Shown: positions 29,085 through 39,979, numbered from the stretch's first letter. The stretch: DNA of 64,000 nucleotides from Ruminococcus sp. Phil15 (GCA_001940995.1 MSHC01000021.1:28403-92402), one strand, 5' to 3'. Notes: generated from the letters alone by a model not told the origin. Numbers and translations are program-made.

Positions 29085-30662
29085 ATGCTGTCATTTGATA
29101 TATCTGATAGAAAAATTTACGCCGTAAAGGGCGAAAATGCCGGCGGCAAAATCAAGATCGAGCGTTCATGCGAGATCGACGTGCCGGCAGACATGATTGT
29201 AAGCGGTGAGGTCGTAAACCTTACAGGAGTAAGCGACGTTATCCTTACAAAAATCCGTGAGGAAAGTATGTTTGACAAGAACGCAATCATTACCTTCTCC
29301 TCAAGCAACATCGTGTTTAAGGAACTTGTAATTCCAAAGGCAAAGCCTGACCAGTTCCTTTCAATGGTACAGAACCAGATGGTTCACGAAATGGGTATCA
29401 CAAACGACTTCAGTATTTCCTATACAATCGTAGGCGAAGCCGGTCCTGAGAATCCGGGCTCTATGAAGGTTCTCGCAACAGCTTGTCCTTTCGCAGTAGT
29501 TGAAAGCTACAGAAAGCTGTTCAATATTATGAACATCAACCTCAAGAGCGCTAATATCAGCTGTAACTCAATCTCCAGAATCGTTATCGCCGATAAGGCA
29601 AACGCTAATAAGATGCCGCTTCTCGTTGCACAGCTTGACCCTAACTCGCTCGGTATGACGCTGTTCGAGAACGGTCAGATGGCATTCGCAAGATATGTGC
29701 CTATCTCTGAAGAGGACTATGACTCAGAGGATTACCTTATCGAGGCGCTTACAGAAAATATCTTCAGAATGACTCAGTTCAATAAGGCAAGAGGAGGCCC
29801 GGGCATCAGTAACGTTATCCTCTACGGTCAGATCGACGACTATATCAAGTATGCCGACGAGCTTGCTAAAATGGATATCTCTGTGTCTATCCTCCCTGTA
29901 CCTTCACAGATTACAGGTTATGAAAACTTCGAGTTTACACTCTATGCTAACGCAATCGGCGCTCTCTATAAGAGGAATAAGCTTACAGAGCGTATCAACC
30001 TCCTCGAGGTTGACTCCACCACAGGACGTTCTTCCGCCGCTAATAAGCAGTTCCTCGTTTACCTCCTCGCAGCAGTTGCAATCGTGGTCGTAATCGTCGG
30101 AGCAGGCAAGATTGCCCTCAGCGCTTGGAACTCTTCAGTAAAGGACGACATCGATGATATTGATAAGAAGATAAGCGCAGCAAATGAGCAGATTAATCAG
30201 AGCTATGTATATGAGGATATGCTCAATAAGCTCAATAACTATTACACAACCGCTGATAATGCTGCCAAGGCATTTGAAACGCTTCCGCTTCTTACACTTG
30301 ATGCATACGAAAAGATTTCCGAGCTTGCTATTTCCAACGGCGCTATCGTAACCGAAACGTCGTCAGGCTTCGCAGATTTCTCTTACAGCATCTCAGGTAC
30401 AATTACAATCAGTAACGTTAAGTTCAACTCCGAAGCAGAGCTTACTAACTTCGTTAAGGCAGTGGCTGAATGCGAGGACTTCTATGACTACACATTCACA
30501 GGCTTTAATACGGAAGCATCTGCAACTGGAGAGGTTGACGATGACGGAAAACCAATACTCGATAACAACAAGCTCACATACATTGTTCCTTCAATGACAG
30601 TAACCCTCAAGGAAGGCGACTATGCAGAGAATGTTGCACCAAAGGAAGGAGCTGACGCATAA
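29085..30662 (+). CDS. type IV pilus PilM-PilN fusion protein
   Basis: N-terminal PilM-like (LSFDISDRKIYAVKGE), then ERINLLEVD, TM FLVYLLAAVAIVVVIVGAGKIAL, coiled coil and PilN-like C-terminal domain. Confidence 0.8.
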   Translation: MLSFDISDRKIYAVKGENAGGKIKIERSCEIDVPADMIVSGEVVNLTGVSDVILTKIREESMFDKNAIITFSSSNIVFKELVIPKAKPDQFLSMVQNQMVHEMGITNDFSISYTIVGEAGPENPGSMKVLATACPFAVVESYRKLFNIMNINLKSANISCNSISRIVIADKANANKMPLLVAQLDPNSLGMTLFENGQMAFARYVPISEEDYDSEDYLIEALTENIFRMTQFNKARGGPGISNVILYGQIDDYIKYADELAKMDISVSILPVPSQITGYENFEFTLYANAIGALYKRNKLTERINLLEVDSTTGRSSAANKQFLVYLLAAVAIVVVIVGAGKIALSAWNSSVKDDIDDIDKKISAANEQINQSYVYEDMLNKLNNYYTTADNAAKAFETLPLLTLDAYEKISELAISNGAIVTETSSGFADFSYSISGTITISNVKFNSEAELTNFVKAVAECEDFYDYTFTGFNTEASATGEVDDDGKPILDNNKLTYIVPSMTVTLKEGDYAENVAPKEGADA

Positions 30663-31375
30663 TGAATCTCACACAGAAGGATAAAATCACACTTATTGTG
30701 CTTCTCGTTGCTCTCGCATTGTTCATCGGCATATGGTTCATAATCAAGCCGGCATGGTCAGAGGTTCAGGACAGCAAGAAAACTTACAACGACAGAAAAA
30801 GTACATATACCACTCTCCAGGCACAGGTAGAGCAGAGAGCTTCAATCAAGCAGGACGTTCAGAAAAGACACGAGGAATGTGTTGATGTAGCCCAGATGTT
30901 CTACGACGATACCGATGACTTCGTTCTCCAGCAGGAGCTTTATAACCAACTTACAAACGTTGGTATAACAGTTACTTCCAATACTCTTTCTAAGTCTACA
31001 AAGATTCTTTCGCCTTACAGATACAGACCGAATGAGATTCAGATTCCAAGTAACGACTACGCTAACATCAATCCTGTTGACGAAACAACTTCTGATATCG
31101 TTATTCTCCCTCAGACAGTAGGTTGCTACACCTTTAACGTAGAGTTTACAGGTGCAAACAAGGAAAAGATATTTAAGTTTGTAGAAAACCTCACAACCTA
31201 TGACCACACAACAATGGTAGTAACGAGCCTTTCCTTTAAGGTTCCTGAGTTCGATAACGCTGCCGCCGTTACAAATCCGTCCGGCGACGCAGCAGACGTT
31301 TCTTCGCTTGGTGTGGGCAGCATCTCTCTCGAGCTTTACTATATGAAGACACCTGAAGAACCGGTGTTTAATTAA
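30662..31375 (+). CDS. PilO-like type IV pilus assembly protein
   Basis: N-terminal TM followed by coiled coil (WSEVQDSKKTYNDRKSTYTTLQAQV); located after the PilMN gene. Confidence 0.72.
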   Translation: MNLTQKDKITLIVLLVALALFIGIWFIIKPAWSEVQDSKKTYNDRKSTYTTLQAQVEQRASIKQDVQKRHEECVDVAQMFYDDTDDFVLQQELYNQLTNVGITVTSNTLSKSTKILSPYRYRPNEIQIPSNDYANINPVDETTSDIVILPQTVGCYTFNVEFTGANKEKIFKFVENLTTYDHTTMVVTSLSFKVPEFDNAAAVTNPSGDAADVSSLGVGSISLELYYMKTPEEPVFN

Positions 31376-31471
31376 TTTAACTATTGCACGACCCGGTGAA
31401 GGCGAGAAATTGCTTTCACCAAATCGTGTTTATAGCAGAAAACCAACAAATCATCAGAAAGGATGGTAATT

Positions 31472-33787
31472 ATGGCTGAGACAAAACAATCCAGAAACAG
31501 TAATAAGCGTGGTTCGACCCTGCTTACCGTTGTAACCGTTTCTAGCTTTGCCGCAATCCTTATCGCAGCCGTATTGGGCTTCGTAAGCCGTGCGCACAAG
31601 AATGCGTATGACAACCACAATTCCGAGCAGGCGTATTACATCGCAACTTCAGCCCTCGATAGTATCCATGACTATCTCGAAAAGGACGGCTCAGACTATA
31701 CAACGCTCCTCAGTATGGCAGGAGCTAACGGCGGCGCCGGTTCAAACGGTACAGTAAAGCTTGGCGACCTCAATATGGAAGATGTCATTCCGGGTAGCGA
31801 ATGTACTGTGAATGTAAGCTATATGGGTACGGCATATATCAAGGTTGCCGTAACAGGTACCTGCAACGGTCAGTCCAAGACGATCAATGCTTATTATTCA
31901 GTAGTAACAAACTCCGTGCCTGCACAGATCGACAACGCTATCTACGCTGAAGGCGATATTACATTCTCGCTCTCCGCAGAATCGGCAGGCGCAGTTACAT
32001 CACAGGGTAACTACAAGACATCAAACAACTCCAAGGCATCAGGTTCTATCGTTACAGACGGCGACTTTATAGTCGATACGTCTTACACATGGACAGATGA
32101 CCCTGACGGATGCGGAAGCTTTATCGTTGCAGGCGGAAACTTCTATAACAACAACTCCGGCACAACCTTCTATCCGTCATTCACCAAGAACGAGTTCCAG
32201 AATACTTCCGAATTTATTGCCATAAAGGGCGGCTTCGTTCCTATGCAGAGTATGTCAATCGGTACTGCTGCTAAGGTAATGGATCTATATGCTAATTCAG
32301 TATACCTCGGCGGCGCAAAGTCGGGCGATACATTCTATAAGTCAGGCATCGGCGGCGTTAACTCTATGTCGCTCGTGATGTTCGGAAATATGTATTGCTA
32401 TAAGATCGAAAATTCCGCCGACCCTAATTTCGGTCATACAGACGACGGCGACTTTATCGTAAACAATGACGCTACGTCCCTGAAACTCAAGGGCGATATG
32501 TTTGTTGAAGGCGATATCAGAGCTATGACAAACCACGAGGTAAGAATTACAGGTACTCTCTACATCAGTGATACAACTACAATCACAACAATGAATAACA
32601 GAGGAGTTATCTGTGACTCTATCAGCTATTCAACAAACACTGCCGCTAAGGTTCTCGATATGATCAAGAACAACAAGATCAGAATTCCTAAGTACAAGGA
32701 TAACGCTTCCTGTAACGAATTCTATACAGCAGCAGAGTTTGAAACGCTTATGAACAGCACACTGGACGCTGATAAGGCAAGAATTGCCGAAATCGTAAAG
32801 ACTGACGCTATCGTTCATACAGTTTCAAACAACAGAAACTATATGCCGTCCACAGACTATAACGATTATAAGCGTGACTACCAGTCAACAAAGGAATTTG
32901 TTGAGAATACTGCAACAATCAAGAATCTCTACAACAGCGCACTTTCCACAACAACAAATAAGCTCAACAACTTCAAGCTTTCAAGCGAGATGAACGATTC
33001 TGAACTTGGACTCAATTTCAAGTACGTTATCAACGACAACTATTGCCTCGTTGACAATGCAGATTTGAGCCAGTCGCAGAACAGCAATATCCTTGTTGAT
33101 ATGACACAGTTTACAGGCGACTGCGTTATCGTTGTTAATACGGAAAACGGAACAAACGGCTTCAGCAACGTCAATCTCATCGTTAAGAACGAGGTCAGAA
33201 ACGACGACGGCTCAGTTGCACAGGCAGGCGAAGGCTTCTGCTACATTATCCTCGCTTATGACAATGATGACTCAACCTCCAGCGAGCTTACAATGAACAA
33301 GGTCAACATCTACGACTACTATACATATAAGAATGTAATCAAGGGCGGAAAGGCTATCAACCTTACTACTTATATAGGTGCAAATGATGAAGTGATCAAC
33401 AGCATCACAACAGATAAGGTATGGACTCCGTCACTCGGAAGAACCTACCTCATGGCAAATGTGGGCGACTCTGTCAACTTCAACCAGAATACCAGTAACA
33501 ACCTCTGTGAGGCGATCCTCTACGCTCCCGGAGTAACAATTTATGACGCAGGCTGCGGTAACTCAAATCTTCAGTACCTTTTCGACGCAACAAAGCCGGA
33601 CGAGGTAAAGAAGTTTACAAGCGATAAGAGAGTATCCTTCCTCGGAGCTATGGTATGTGCAAACTATGTAGGTTCATCAAATACCTTTGCGGTTGCATTC
33701 TCCGCTCCTGCACCGGGTTCTGGAGTAGGTGCGTCAGGATCCGCTAACAAGACCCTTGTAACGTTCAGCCACTATGAATCCAGATAA
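31472..33787 (+). CDS. large PilX-like minor pilin/assembly protein
   Basis: RGSTLLTVVTVSSFAAILIAAVLGFVSRAHKNAYDNHNSEQAYYIATSALD; PilX-type N-terminus with a ~700 aa C-terminal region. Confidence 0.65.
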   Translation: MAETKQSRNSNKRGSTLLTVVTVSSFAAILIAAVLGFVSRAHKNAYDNHNSEQAYYIATSALDSIHDYLEKDGSDYTTLLSMAGANGGAGSNGTVKLGDLNMEDVIPGSECTVNVSYMGTAYIKVAVTGTCNGQSKTINAYYSVVTNSVPAQIDNAIYAEGDITFSLSAESAGAVTSQGNYKTSNNSKASGSIVTDGDFIVDTSYTWTDDPDGCGSFIVAGGNFYNNNSGTTFYPSFTKNEFQNTSEFIAIKGGFVPMQSMSIGTAAKVMDLYANSVYLGGAKSGDTFYKSGIGGVNSMSLVMFGNMYCYKIENSADPNFGHTDDGDFIVNNDATSLKLKGDMFVEGDIRAMTNHEVRITGTLYISDTTTITTMNNRGVICDSISYSTNTAAKVLDMIKNNKIRIPKYKDNASCNEFYTAAEFETLMNSTLDADKARIAEIVKTDAIVHTVSNNRNYMPSTDYNDYKRDYQSTKEFVENTATIKNLYNSALSTTTNKLNNFKLSSEMNDSELGLNFKYVINDNYCLVDNADLSQSQNSNILVDMTQFTGDCVIVVNTENGTNGFSNVNLIVKNEVRNDDGSVAQAGEGFCYIILAYDNDDSTSSELTMNKVNIYDYYTYKNVIKGGKAINLTTYIGANDEVINSITTDKVWTPSLGRTYLMANVGDSVNFNQNTSNNLCEAILYAPGVTIYDAGCGNSNLQYLFDATKPDEVKKFTSDKRVSFLGAMVCANYVGSSNTFAVAFSAPAPGSGVGASGSANKTLVTFSHYESR

Positions 33788-33799
33788 GGGGGTGTCCGT

Positions 33800-34222
33800 A
33801 TGAAATTCTTTCAAAAGCTTAAAATGAAAAAGAAGAATAATGAAGGCATGACCCTTGTCGAAGTGCTTGTATCTACAACATTGTTTGCTATAATGGCGGG
33901 AATGATTCTCGCCGCAGCAAACTACTCACTCAAGGTACAGACCGAAACCGAGGAATGGAATGAGCAGACCGATAATCAGTCAACATACCTTTCCAAAAAT
34001 CGTTCAAATGCAGTAGTAGACCCGGCAGGCGACCCGACCGGCATCAAGTTTTCCGGCGGACTTACACAGTATAACCTCGCAATTGTGGTTGACGGTCACA
34101 TCAATTACACAGGCGCAATGGTTTCTGTTTACGACGTTGACACTCAGATCAAATACAACGACGACGGAATCGCTCTTCCTACTGACCAGGATACCCACCT
34201 GAGATTTTTCAGAGTCGATTAA
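33800..34222 (+). CDS. type IV prepilin (PilV-like)
   Basis: NEGMTLVEVLVSTTLFAIMAGMILAAAN class III signal peptide. Confidence 0.85.
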   Translation: MKFFQKLKMKKKNNEGMTLVEVLVSTTLFAIMAGMILAAANYSLKVQTETEEWNEQTDNQSTYLSKNRSNAVVDPAGDPTGIKFSGGLTQYNLAIVVDGHINYTGAMVSVYDVDTQIKYNDDGIALPTDQDTHLRFFRVD

Positions 34223-34234
34223 GGAGGAGTAGCT

Positions 34235-36112
34235 ATGAACAGATTAAAGAAATCAAATAGTTCTGGTTTTACACTCATTGAGCTTATTGTTGTTATGGCG
34301 CTTATGGGCATCATTATGGGTGCGATCCTCAATTTTATTCAACCAACGGCAAGGCTGTATTCAACAACCAATGCCTACCTTAACCAGGAAGAGGCTGTCG
34401 CCTCAATCTATAACGTCCTTAACGACGACCTCACATACGCTACCGACATCTATGTGTACGTTTGTCCTGACGGAAGTACAATGAGCGTTAATGAGGCAGC
34501 AGCAGAGGTTAAGCAGGAACTTATCGACCTCGGTGAACCGCCAAAACAGTACAATAACTGTATCGTGCTCGACAACGTTACTGTCCGTGACGATACGAGC
34601 AGAGCTGTAGCGAAGCGTTCAACAGGTTCTATCCGTAAGTATGCGCTTACAGACCCCACAAACCTTGCCTACACCGACGTTACTACAGACCCGAGCCTTA
34701 CAGCCGGAAATAAGATTTTCGTAAACTACTTCGCGCTTGATAACCTTGCTTTTATGGACGACTATAAATTCCTGTTTAAAGTAACGGCTCCTGTCAGCGG
34801 CGAAGATCAGGTGCTTACGCTTACAACAAATATCCTTGCACCTACCTACGACGAGTCAACTATGAAGTATGTTTTCACAGAACATCACTTCTCATCTGAC
34901 AATGCTATCGAATTTATCAACATTAATTCGGGCGCAGCTACAAGTAACTGCCGACTCGCAACAAGTACAGACAATACCCCTTATATCTATATCTTCTACA
35001 ACAGAAAAGATAGGATTCCTGAGTCAACAGTTAACGTAAAGTATGAGTGCTATATCCTCGACGCAACAGGTTCAGGTTATCAGAATTCTTATAACTTCAC
35101 CGCTGCACAGGGTACGGATATCTCTCAGCAGGTTATTGATAATTCTGAATCCAAAAATACAATGAATCCTGAAAGCGATACACATGTTTACTACATCACA
35201 GGTATGTATTCCACAACGCCAAATGACCCGTACATAGACGGAAAGGTTTACTATGACCTTACAAGCGCAAGCGGTACAGGCACGGTAAAGCTCTACGCCG
35301 TTTATAAGAAGGAACTTAAGTCCGCAGTTATGTATAATATAAATATTTACAGCGACTCGGCTAAGACATCTCTGGTTTCAACATACCAGAAGGCCCACGG
35401 AGCTTCCTTCAACCTGTCTGTTAGCGTTCCTTCCGGATATGACGGAGGATACTACGCACATTGCGGTACTACAAATCAGGCTGACCTCACAAGTATAAAG
35501 AACAATATGGATATCTATCCTTATTACTATCATAACTATGATGTAAAGTTTGAGCTTGAGGACGGTACGCCGTTCGTTAGCAGAGCAACAGGCGCATCAT
35601 TTGATATCTCCGATATACAGGAGGGTACATTCGTCGCACAGCCTGACGGACTCCTCGATAGCTTTGCGGATGTCGCAAACAGCAAGCTGTATACCTACTC
35701 GCTTGTTGACCCCGATGCGTTTGTAGACGCCATTACATCTGATAAGGTAATCTTGATTAGGGAAACTGAAACCGCGATCATCGCTCCTGAAATTGAAGTT
35801 ACAAGATCAGGAGGATGGAACGACCTCGATCAGTTTACAATTTCAAATACAACGTCTGAAACGCTTCAGTCTGCTAAGATTGTAATTACTTATAATCAGC
35901 CGCTTACATATTGTAACCTCGGCGGCGCAACCGGTCTGTATTCCGTTACTTACAGCGGCAATACGGCAACCGTTATTTTCAGACCTCATAAGGATGAAAA
36001 TGACTGGGGTATAGAAGCTCTCCCACCGAACGGCACAAATAACGGAAGCCTGTGGCTCTCAACAAACAGTGCAAACAATATTGAAAAGATCGAAGCAACT
36101 GTTATTGAGTAA
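34235..36112 (+). CDS. large type IV minor prepilin with multidomain C-terminus
   Basis: SSGFTLIELIVVMALMGIIMGAILNF; 625 aa with InlB-like GTVKLYAVYKKE and beta-rich C-terminal domain. Confidence 0.85.
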   Translation: MNRLKKSNSSGFTLIELIVVMALMGIIMGAILNFIQPTARLYSTTNAYLNQEEAVASIYNVLNDDLTYATDIYVYVCPDGSTMSVNEAAAEVKQELIDLGEPPKQYNNCIVLDNVTVRDDTSRAVAKRSTGSIRKYALTDPTNLAYTDVTTDPSLTAGNKIFVNYFALDNLAFMDDYKFLFKVTAPVSGEDQVLTLTTNILAPTYDESTMKYVFTEHHFSSDNAIEFININSGAATSNCRLATSTDNTPYIYIFYNRKDRIPESTVNVKYECYILDATGSGYQNSYNFTAAQGTDISQQVIDNSESKNTMNPESDTHVYYITGMYSTTPNDPYIDGKVYYDLTSASGTGTVKLYAVYKKELKSAVMYNINIYSDSAKTSLVSTYQKAHGASFNLSVSVPSGYDGGYYAHCGTTNQADLTSIKNNMDIYPYYYHNYDVKFELEDGTPFVSRATGASFDISDIQEGTFVAQPDGLLDSFADVANSKLYTYSLVDPDAFVDAITSDKVILIRETETAIIAPEIEVTRSGGWNDLDQFTISNTTSETLQSAKIVITYNQPLTYCNLGGATGLYSVTYSGNTATVIFRPHKDENDWGIEALPPNGTNNGSLWLSTNSANNIEKIEATVIE

Positions 36113-36238
36113 TCCGTAAATGTACTTTATGTAATTTAAGTAGAGTATCCGCTCCAATGCGGGGCGGGTACTACTCTTAAAGGACATAAAAAACCCCACC
36201 GAATTTCTTCGGCAGGGAAGCTTTGAATATGTTCTTTT

Positions 36239-37117
36239 TTAGTGAATGAAGCCTGCAAATCTTAAATAAAGGTCTGCCAGCTGATTTCCCCAGATTGCGC
36301 ATACCGCAATACCAAGAGAAAGCCACGGTCCGAATGCAAATTTTGAGCCGCCGGTAGTCTTCTTTATTATAATTCCGGCAATCGAGCCTGTGATAAGTCC
36401 TATCATAAATGCGGCAGCAACCGCCTTGACTCCCAGGAATAAACCTGCGGCAGCCATAAGGTAAACGTCGCCCCTGCCCATAGCCTTGCCTTTAGAAGCA
36501 AGCTCTATAATCAGCAGAATAAGACTTACAGCGAAAAATCCGATTATTCGGCTCTTGAGGTCTGCGTCGTCGATGTGAAAAAGATCAACTTTAAACTGCC
36601 ATCTGAGATAATCAAGTATACCAAGTATACCGATGAATAGCACAACATAGTTTGAAATAAGCTGTGTGTCCCAGTCCATAAAGAAAACCACAATAAGCGC
36701 AGAAAGTAAAAGACAAACTAAAATTGCCTTGACAGGACTGTACATAAAGTCGTAGTACATGAATACAAGAACATAGAGTATTCCGTTCAGCGACTCAATA
36801 ATACAATACCTAGGAGAAATCTTTTCTCCGCAGCTTCTGCATTTTCCCTTCAGAATAAGCCAGCTGAAAACAGGAATAAGGTCGTAACGCTTTATTTCTG
36901 CTCCGCAGGTCATGCAGTGGGAATTACGCTTAATAAGGGATTCTTCTTTAGGAAGGCGGTAGATGCAAACGTTCAGAAAGCTTCCGATCGTTATTCCGAA
37001 CAGGAAAATGAAAATGTATACTATAATAGCGTATACAAGCTCTGAAACGGGCATATAAATCCTCCTAATATTTAATTTTATTATATTGTACCACATTATG
37101 CAAAATTTTACAAGCAA
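36239..37117 (-). CDS. pilD: prepilin peptidase (A24)
   Basis: GSFLNVCIYRLPKEESLIKRNSHCMTCGAEIKRYDLIPVFSWLILKGKCRSCGEKISPRY; GRGDVYLMAAAGLFLG. Confidence 0.95.
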   Translation of the reverse strand: MLVKFCIMWYNIIKLNIRRIYMPVSELVYAIIVYIFIFLFGITIGSFLNVCIYRLPKEESLIKRNSHCMTCGAEIKRYDLIPVFSWLILKGKCRSCGEKISPRYCIIESLNGILYVLVFMYYDFMYSPVKAILVCLLLSALIVVFFMDWDTQLISNYVVLFIGILGILDYLRWQFKVDLFHIDDADLKSRIIGFFAVSLILLIIELASKGKAMGRGDVYLMAAAGLFLGVKAVAAAFMIGLITGSIAGIIIKKTTGGSKFAFGPWLSLGIAVCAIWGNQLADLYLRFAGFIH

Positions 37118-37154
37118 TTAACGAAATTTAAGAAATAAAAAGGAAGGTAATAAT

Positions 37155-38840
37155 ATGAAGAATATGCCAATCGGACAATACCTCGTAGAAAAGGGTATGC
37201 TGTCCGAAGAAAATCTTGAAAAGGTTTTAGCGAAGCAAAAAGAAACCAAGGGTAAAATGTTCGGTGACGTTGTTGTCGATATGGGCTTTATTTCTGATAA
37301 GGATTTCGCAAAAATCCTCGCAGAAAGAATTAACGTCCAGTATGTAGACCTCGACGAAACAGAGTTCATTCCCGAAATCGTAAAGAAAATTCCTGAGGCA
37401 GTCGCAAGGAAGTATAACCTCATCGCCATAAGCCTCGTAGGAAAGCGCCTTACAGTCGCAACAAGCGACCCGGCAAACTTCTATATCTTCGAGGACGTAA
37501 GAATTATCACAGGCTGTAACGTAGTGCCTGTCCTCGCAACAAAGATGTCCATCGCTAAGTATATCGGTAAGATGTACTCGGCAGGAAGCGCCGAAAATAT
37601 CGCAACCGAAGCCGTTCAGGCAGCCGAGGATATGGGCGATATCGACGTTACCGACCTCGACCTCTCCGCAGACAGAATTGAAAACGCCCCTATCGTTAAG
37701 CTTGCAAATACAATTATCGAAAACTCTCACCGCCACGAGGCGACAGACATACATATCGAGCCGTTTGAGCATTATACAAGAATCAGAGTCCGTGTAAACG
37801 GCGACCTTGTAGAGCTTATGCCGCCGATTTCTCCGCTTATCCACGGCCCGCTTATTACAAGATATAAAATCCTCAGCGGTATGAATATCGCTGAGAAGCG
37901 TATACCGCAGGACGGACGTATGTCAGCCGACGTAGACGGAACACACCTCGACCTCCGTGTATCTAACCTTCCTACGGTTCACGGCGAAAAGGTCGTTATC
38001 CGTATCCTCGCAACAGGTAACGTTGCTTCCCGTAAGGTTACAGACCTCGGTATGAACGATACCAACTACGAAAAGTTTATTTCAATGCTTAAAGTACCGC
38101 AGGGCGTTATGCTCGTAACAGGCCCTACAGGTTCCGGTAAAACAACAACCCTATACGCCGCCTTAGGTGAAATGGCAAAGCCGCACGTTAACGTAATCAC
38201 CGTTGAGGACCCGGTCGAAAAGGAAATCGAGGGCATCAACCAGTGTCAGATCAACGATAAGGCAGGTATGACCTTCGCCGCAGCCCTCCGTTCAATCCTC
38301 CGTCAGGACCCTGATATCATAATGGTCGGAGAAATGCGTGACCAGGAAACATCTGAAATCGCTATCCGTGCCGCTATCACAGGACATATGGTGCTTTCAA
38401 CACTCCATACAAACGACGCCGCATCAACCGTAACCCGTCTTGTGGATATGGGCGTCGCCCCGTATATGGTTGCTACATCGCTTATCGGTATCGTAGCACA
38501 GCGTCTTACTAAGGTTCTTTGCAAAGATTGTAAGAAGCTCAGAATGTCTGCACCTGAGGATAACCAGCTCCTCGGTATAGACCACAGCGTTCCGATCTAT
38601 GACGCAGTAGGCTGTCCGAGCTGTAATAATACAGGATACAGAGGACGTACCGCTATCCACGAAATTCTTCTCTGTACATCGAGAATGGCGTCACTCATCA
38701 CTTCGGGCGCTAAGGCGGACCAGATTGCCGAGCTTGCAAAGGAAGAGGGAACAAGACTTCTTCGTGATAACGTTGCCGACCTCGTTATGGAGGGCAGGAC
38801 ATCTATGGATGAGCTTATCCGTGTAACATACGCAGTTTAA
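37155..38840 (+). CDS. pilB: type IV pilus assembly ATPase
   Basis: GPTGSGKTTTLYAAL; DPDIIMVGEMRDQETSEIAIRAAITGHMVLSTLHTNDA; CKDC...CPSC zinc motif. Confidence 0.96.
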   Translation: MKNMPIGQYLVEKGMLSEENLEKVLAKQKETKGKMFGDVVVDMGFISDKDFAKILAERINVQYVDLDETEFIPEIVKKIPEAVARKYNLIAISLVGKRLTVATSDPANFYIFEDVRIITGCNVVPVLATKMSIAKYIGKMYSAGSAENIATEAVQAAEDMGDIDVTDLDLSADRIENAPIVKLANTIIENSHRHEATDIHIEPFEHYTRIRVRVNGDLVELMPPISPLIHGPLITRYKILSGMNIAEKRIPQDGRMSADVDGTHLDLRVSNLPTVHGEKVVIRILATGNVASRKVTDLGMNDTNYEKFISMLKVPQGVMLVTGPTGSGKTTTLYAALGEMAKPHVNVITVEDPVEKEIEGINQCQINDKAGMTFAAALRSILRQDPDIIMVGEMRDQETSEIAIRAAITGHMVLSTLHTNDAASTVTRLVDMGVAPYMVATSLIGIVAQRLTKVLCKDCKKLRMSAPEDNQLLGIDHSVPIYDAVGCPSCNNTGYRGRTAIHEILLCTSRMASLITSGAKADQIAELAKEEGTRLLRDNVADLVMEGRTSMDELIRVTYAV

Positions 38841-38858
38841 ATATAGGAGGAAAAATAA

Positions 38859-39929
38859 ATGCCAGCAGTTGATATTGATAAGATTTTGGACGAGTCCAGA
38901 GCGCTCGGATGCTCTGACTTGCACTTTACAGTAGGTATTCCGCCAATCGTAAGACAGGGCGGCAGCCTCCGTAAGCTCTCGTCCTACCAGGAAATGACCG
39001 AGATTGATATTCTCCGTATCTGTGAAGCAATGTGTAACGAGATGCAGAAAAAGTCGATCAAGGAGCATGTCGACACCGACTTTACATTCGTTTCCAAAAG
39101 AGGCTTCCGTCACAGAGTTAACGTCTACCGCCAAAGAGGAAACACGGCAATCGCTATCCGTCTTCTCAGAAACGATATTCCAACGCTCGCCGACCTAAAT
39201 CTTCCGCCTGTGCTAGCTGATTTCGCAATGCGTCCCCGTGGACTCGTACTTGTAACAGGTCCTACCGGTTCAGGTAAGTCTACAACGCTCGCCGCTATGA
39301 TCGACCACGTTAACGTAAATAAATCTGCGCATATCATCACAATCGAAGACCCTATCGAGTATATGCACGGCCATAAGAGATGTATGGTAAACCAGAGAGA
39401 AATCGGTCAGGACGTCCAGAGCTTCTCGCTCGCCCTGCGTGCCGCTCTCCGTGAAGACCCTGATATTATCCTCGTAGGAGAAATGCGTGACTACGAAACA
39501 ATCGAAGCCGCAGTAACAGCCGCTGAAACAGGACACCTCGTAATGTCTACACTTCATACAACGGACGCCGCTTCTACAATCGACCGTATCATCGACGTTT
39601 TCCCTGCCCATCAGCAGCACCAGATCAGAACACAGCTCGCATCTGTCCTCGTAGGCATCTGTACACAGACGCTCTGCCCGACAATGGACGGACTCAGCCG
39701 TGTAGCCTGCTGTGAAATTCTTAATGCAACCGACTCTATCAAGGCAATGGTCCGTGACGATAAGGTACACCTCATCGGCTCGGCTATGCAGACAGGAAAG
39801 CAGTTCGGAATGCAGACAATGGACCAGGAGCTTGCCAGACTCGTAAAGAATAAGACAATCTCTATGGAAACTGCAAGAGATAAGTGTATCAGCTATACAG
39901 AGCTGAAGAGATTTATCGCGCAGGCATAA
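38859..39929 (+). CDS. pilT: type IV pilus twitching/retraction ATPase
   Basis: VTGPTGSGKSTTLAAMIDHVN; EDPDIILVGEMRDYETIEAAVTAAETGHLVMSTLHTTDAASTIDRIIDVFP. Confidence 0.95.
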   Translation: MPAVDIDKILDESRALGCSDLHFTVGIPPIVRQGGSLRKLSSYQEMTEIDILRICEAMCNEMQKKSIKEHVDTDFTFVSKRGFRHRVNVYRQRGNTAIAIRLLRNDIPTLADLNLPPVLADFAMRPRGLVLVTGPTGSGKSTTLAAMIDHVNVNKSAHIITIEDPIEYMHGHKRCMVNQREIGQDVQSFSLALRAALREDPDIILVGEMRDYETIEAAVTAAETGHLVMSTLHTTDAASTIDRIIDVFPAHQQHQIRTQLASVLVGICTQTLCPTMDGLSRVACCEILNATDSIKAMVRDDKVHLIGSAMQTGKQFGMQTMDQELARLVKNKTISMETARDKCISYTELKRFIAQA

Positions 39930-39945
39930 TTTTTTCGGTAATTTG

Positions 39946-39979
39946 AAGTGCTTTCCGTTAAAAACAGGGAAGCACTTTT
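39946..39979 (+). terminator. terminator after pilT
   Basis: AAGTGCTTTCC...GGGAAGCACTTTT. Confidence 0.75.

Noticed and set aside
37227-37844. 205-aa antisense ORF in pilB
   Set aside because: pilB is unambiguous on the plus strand.
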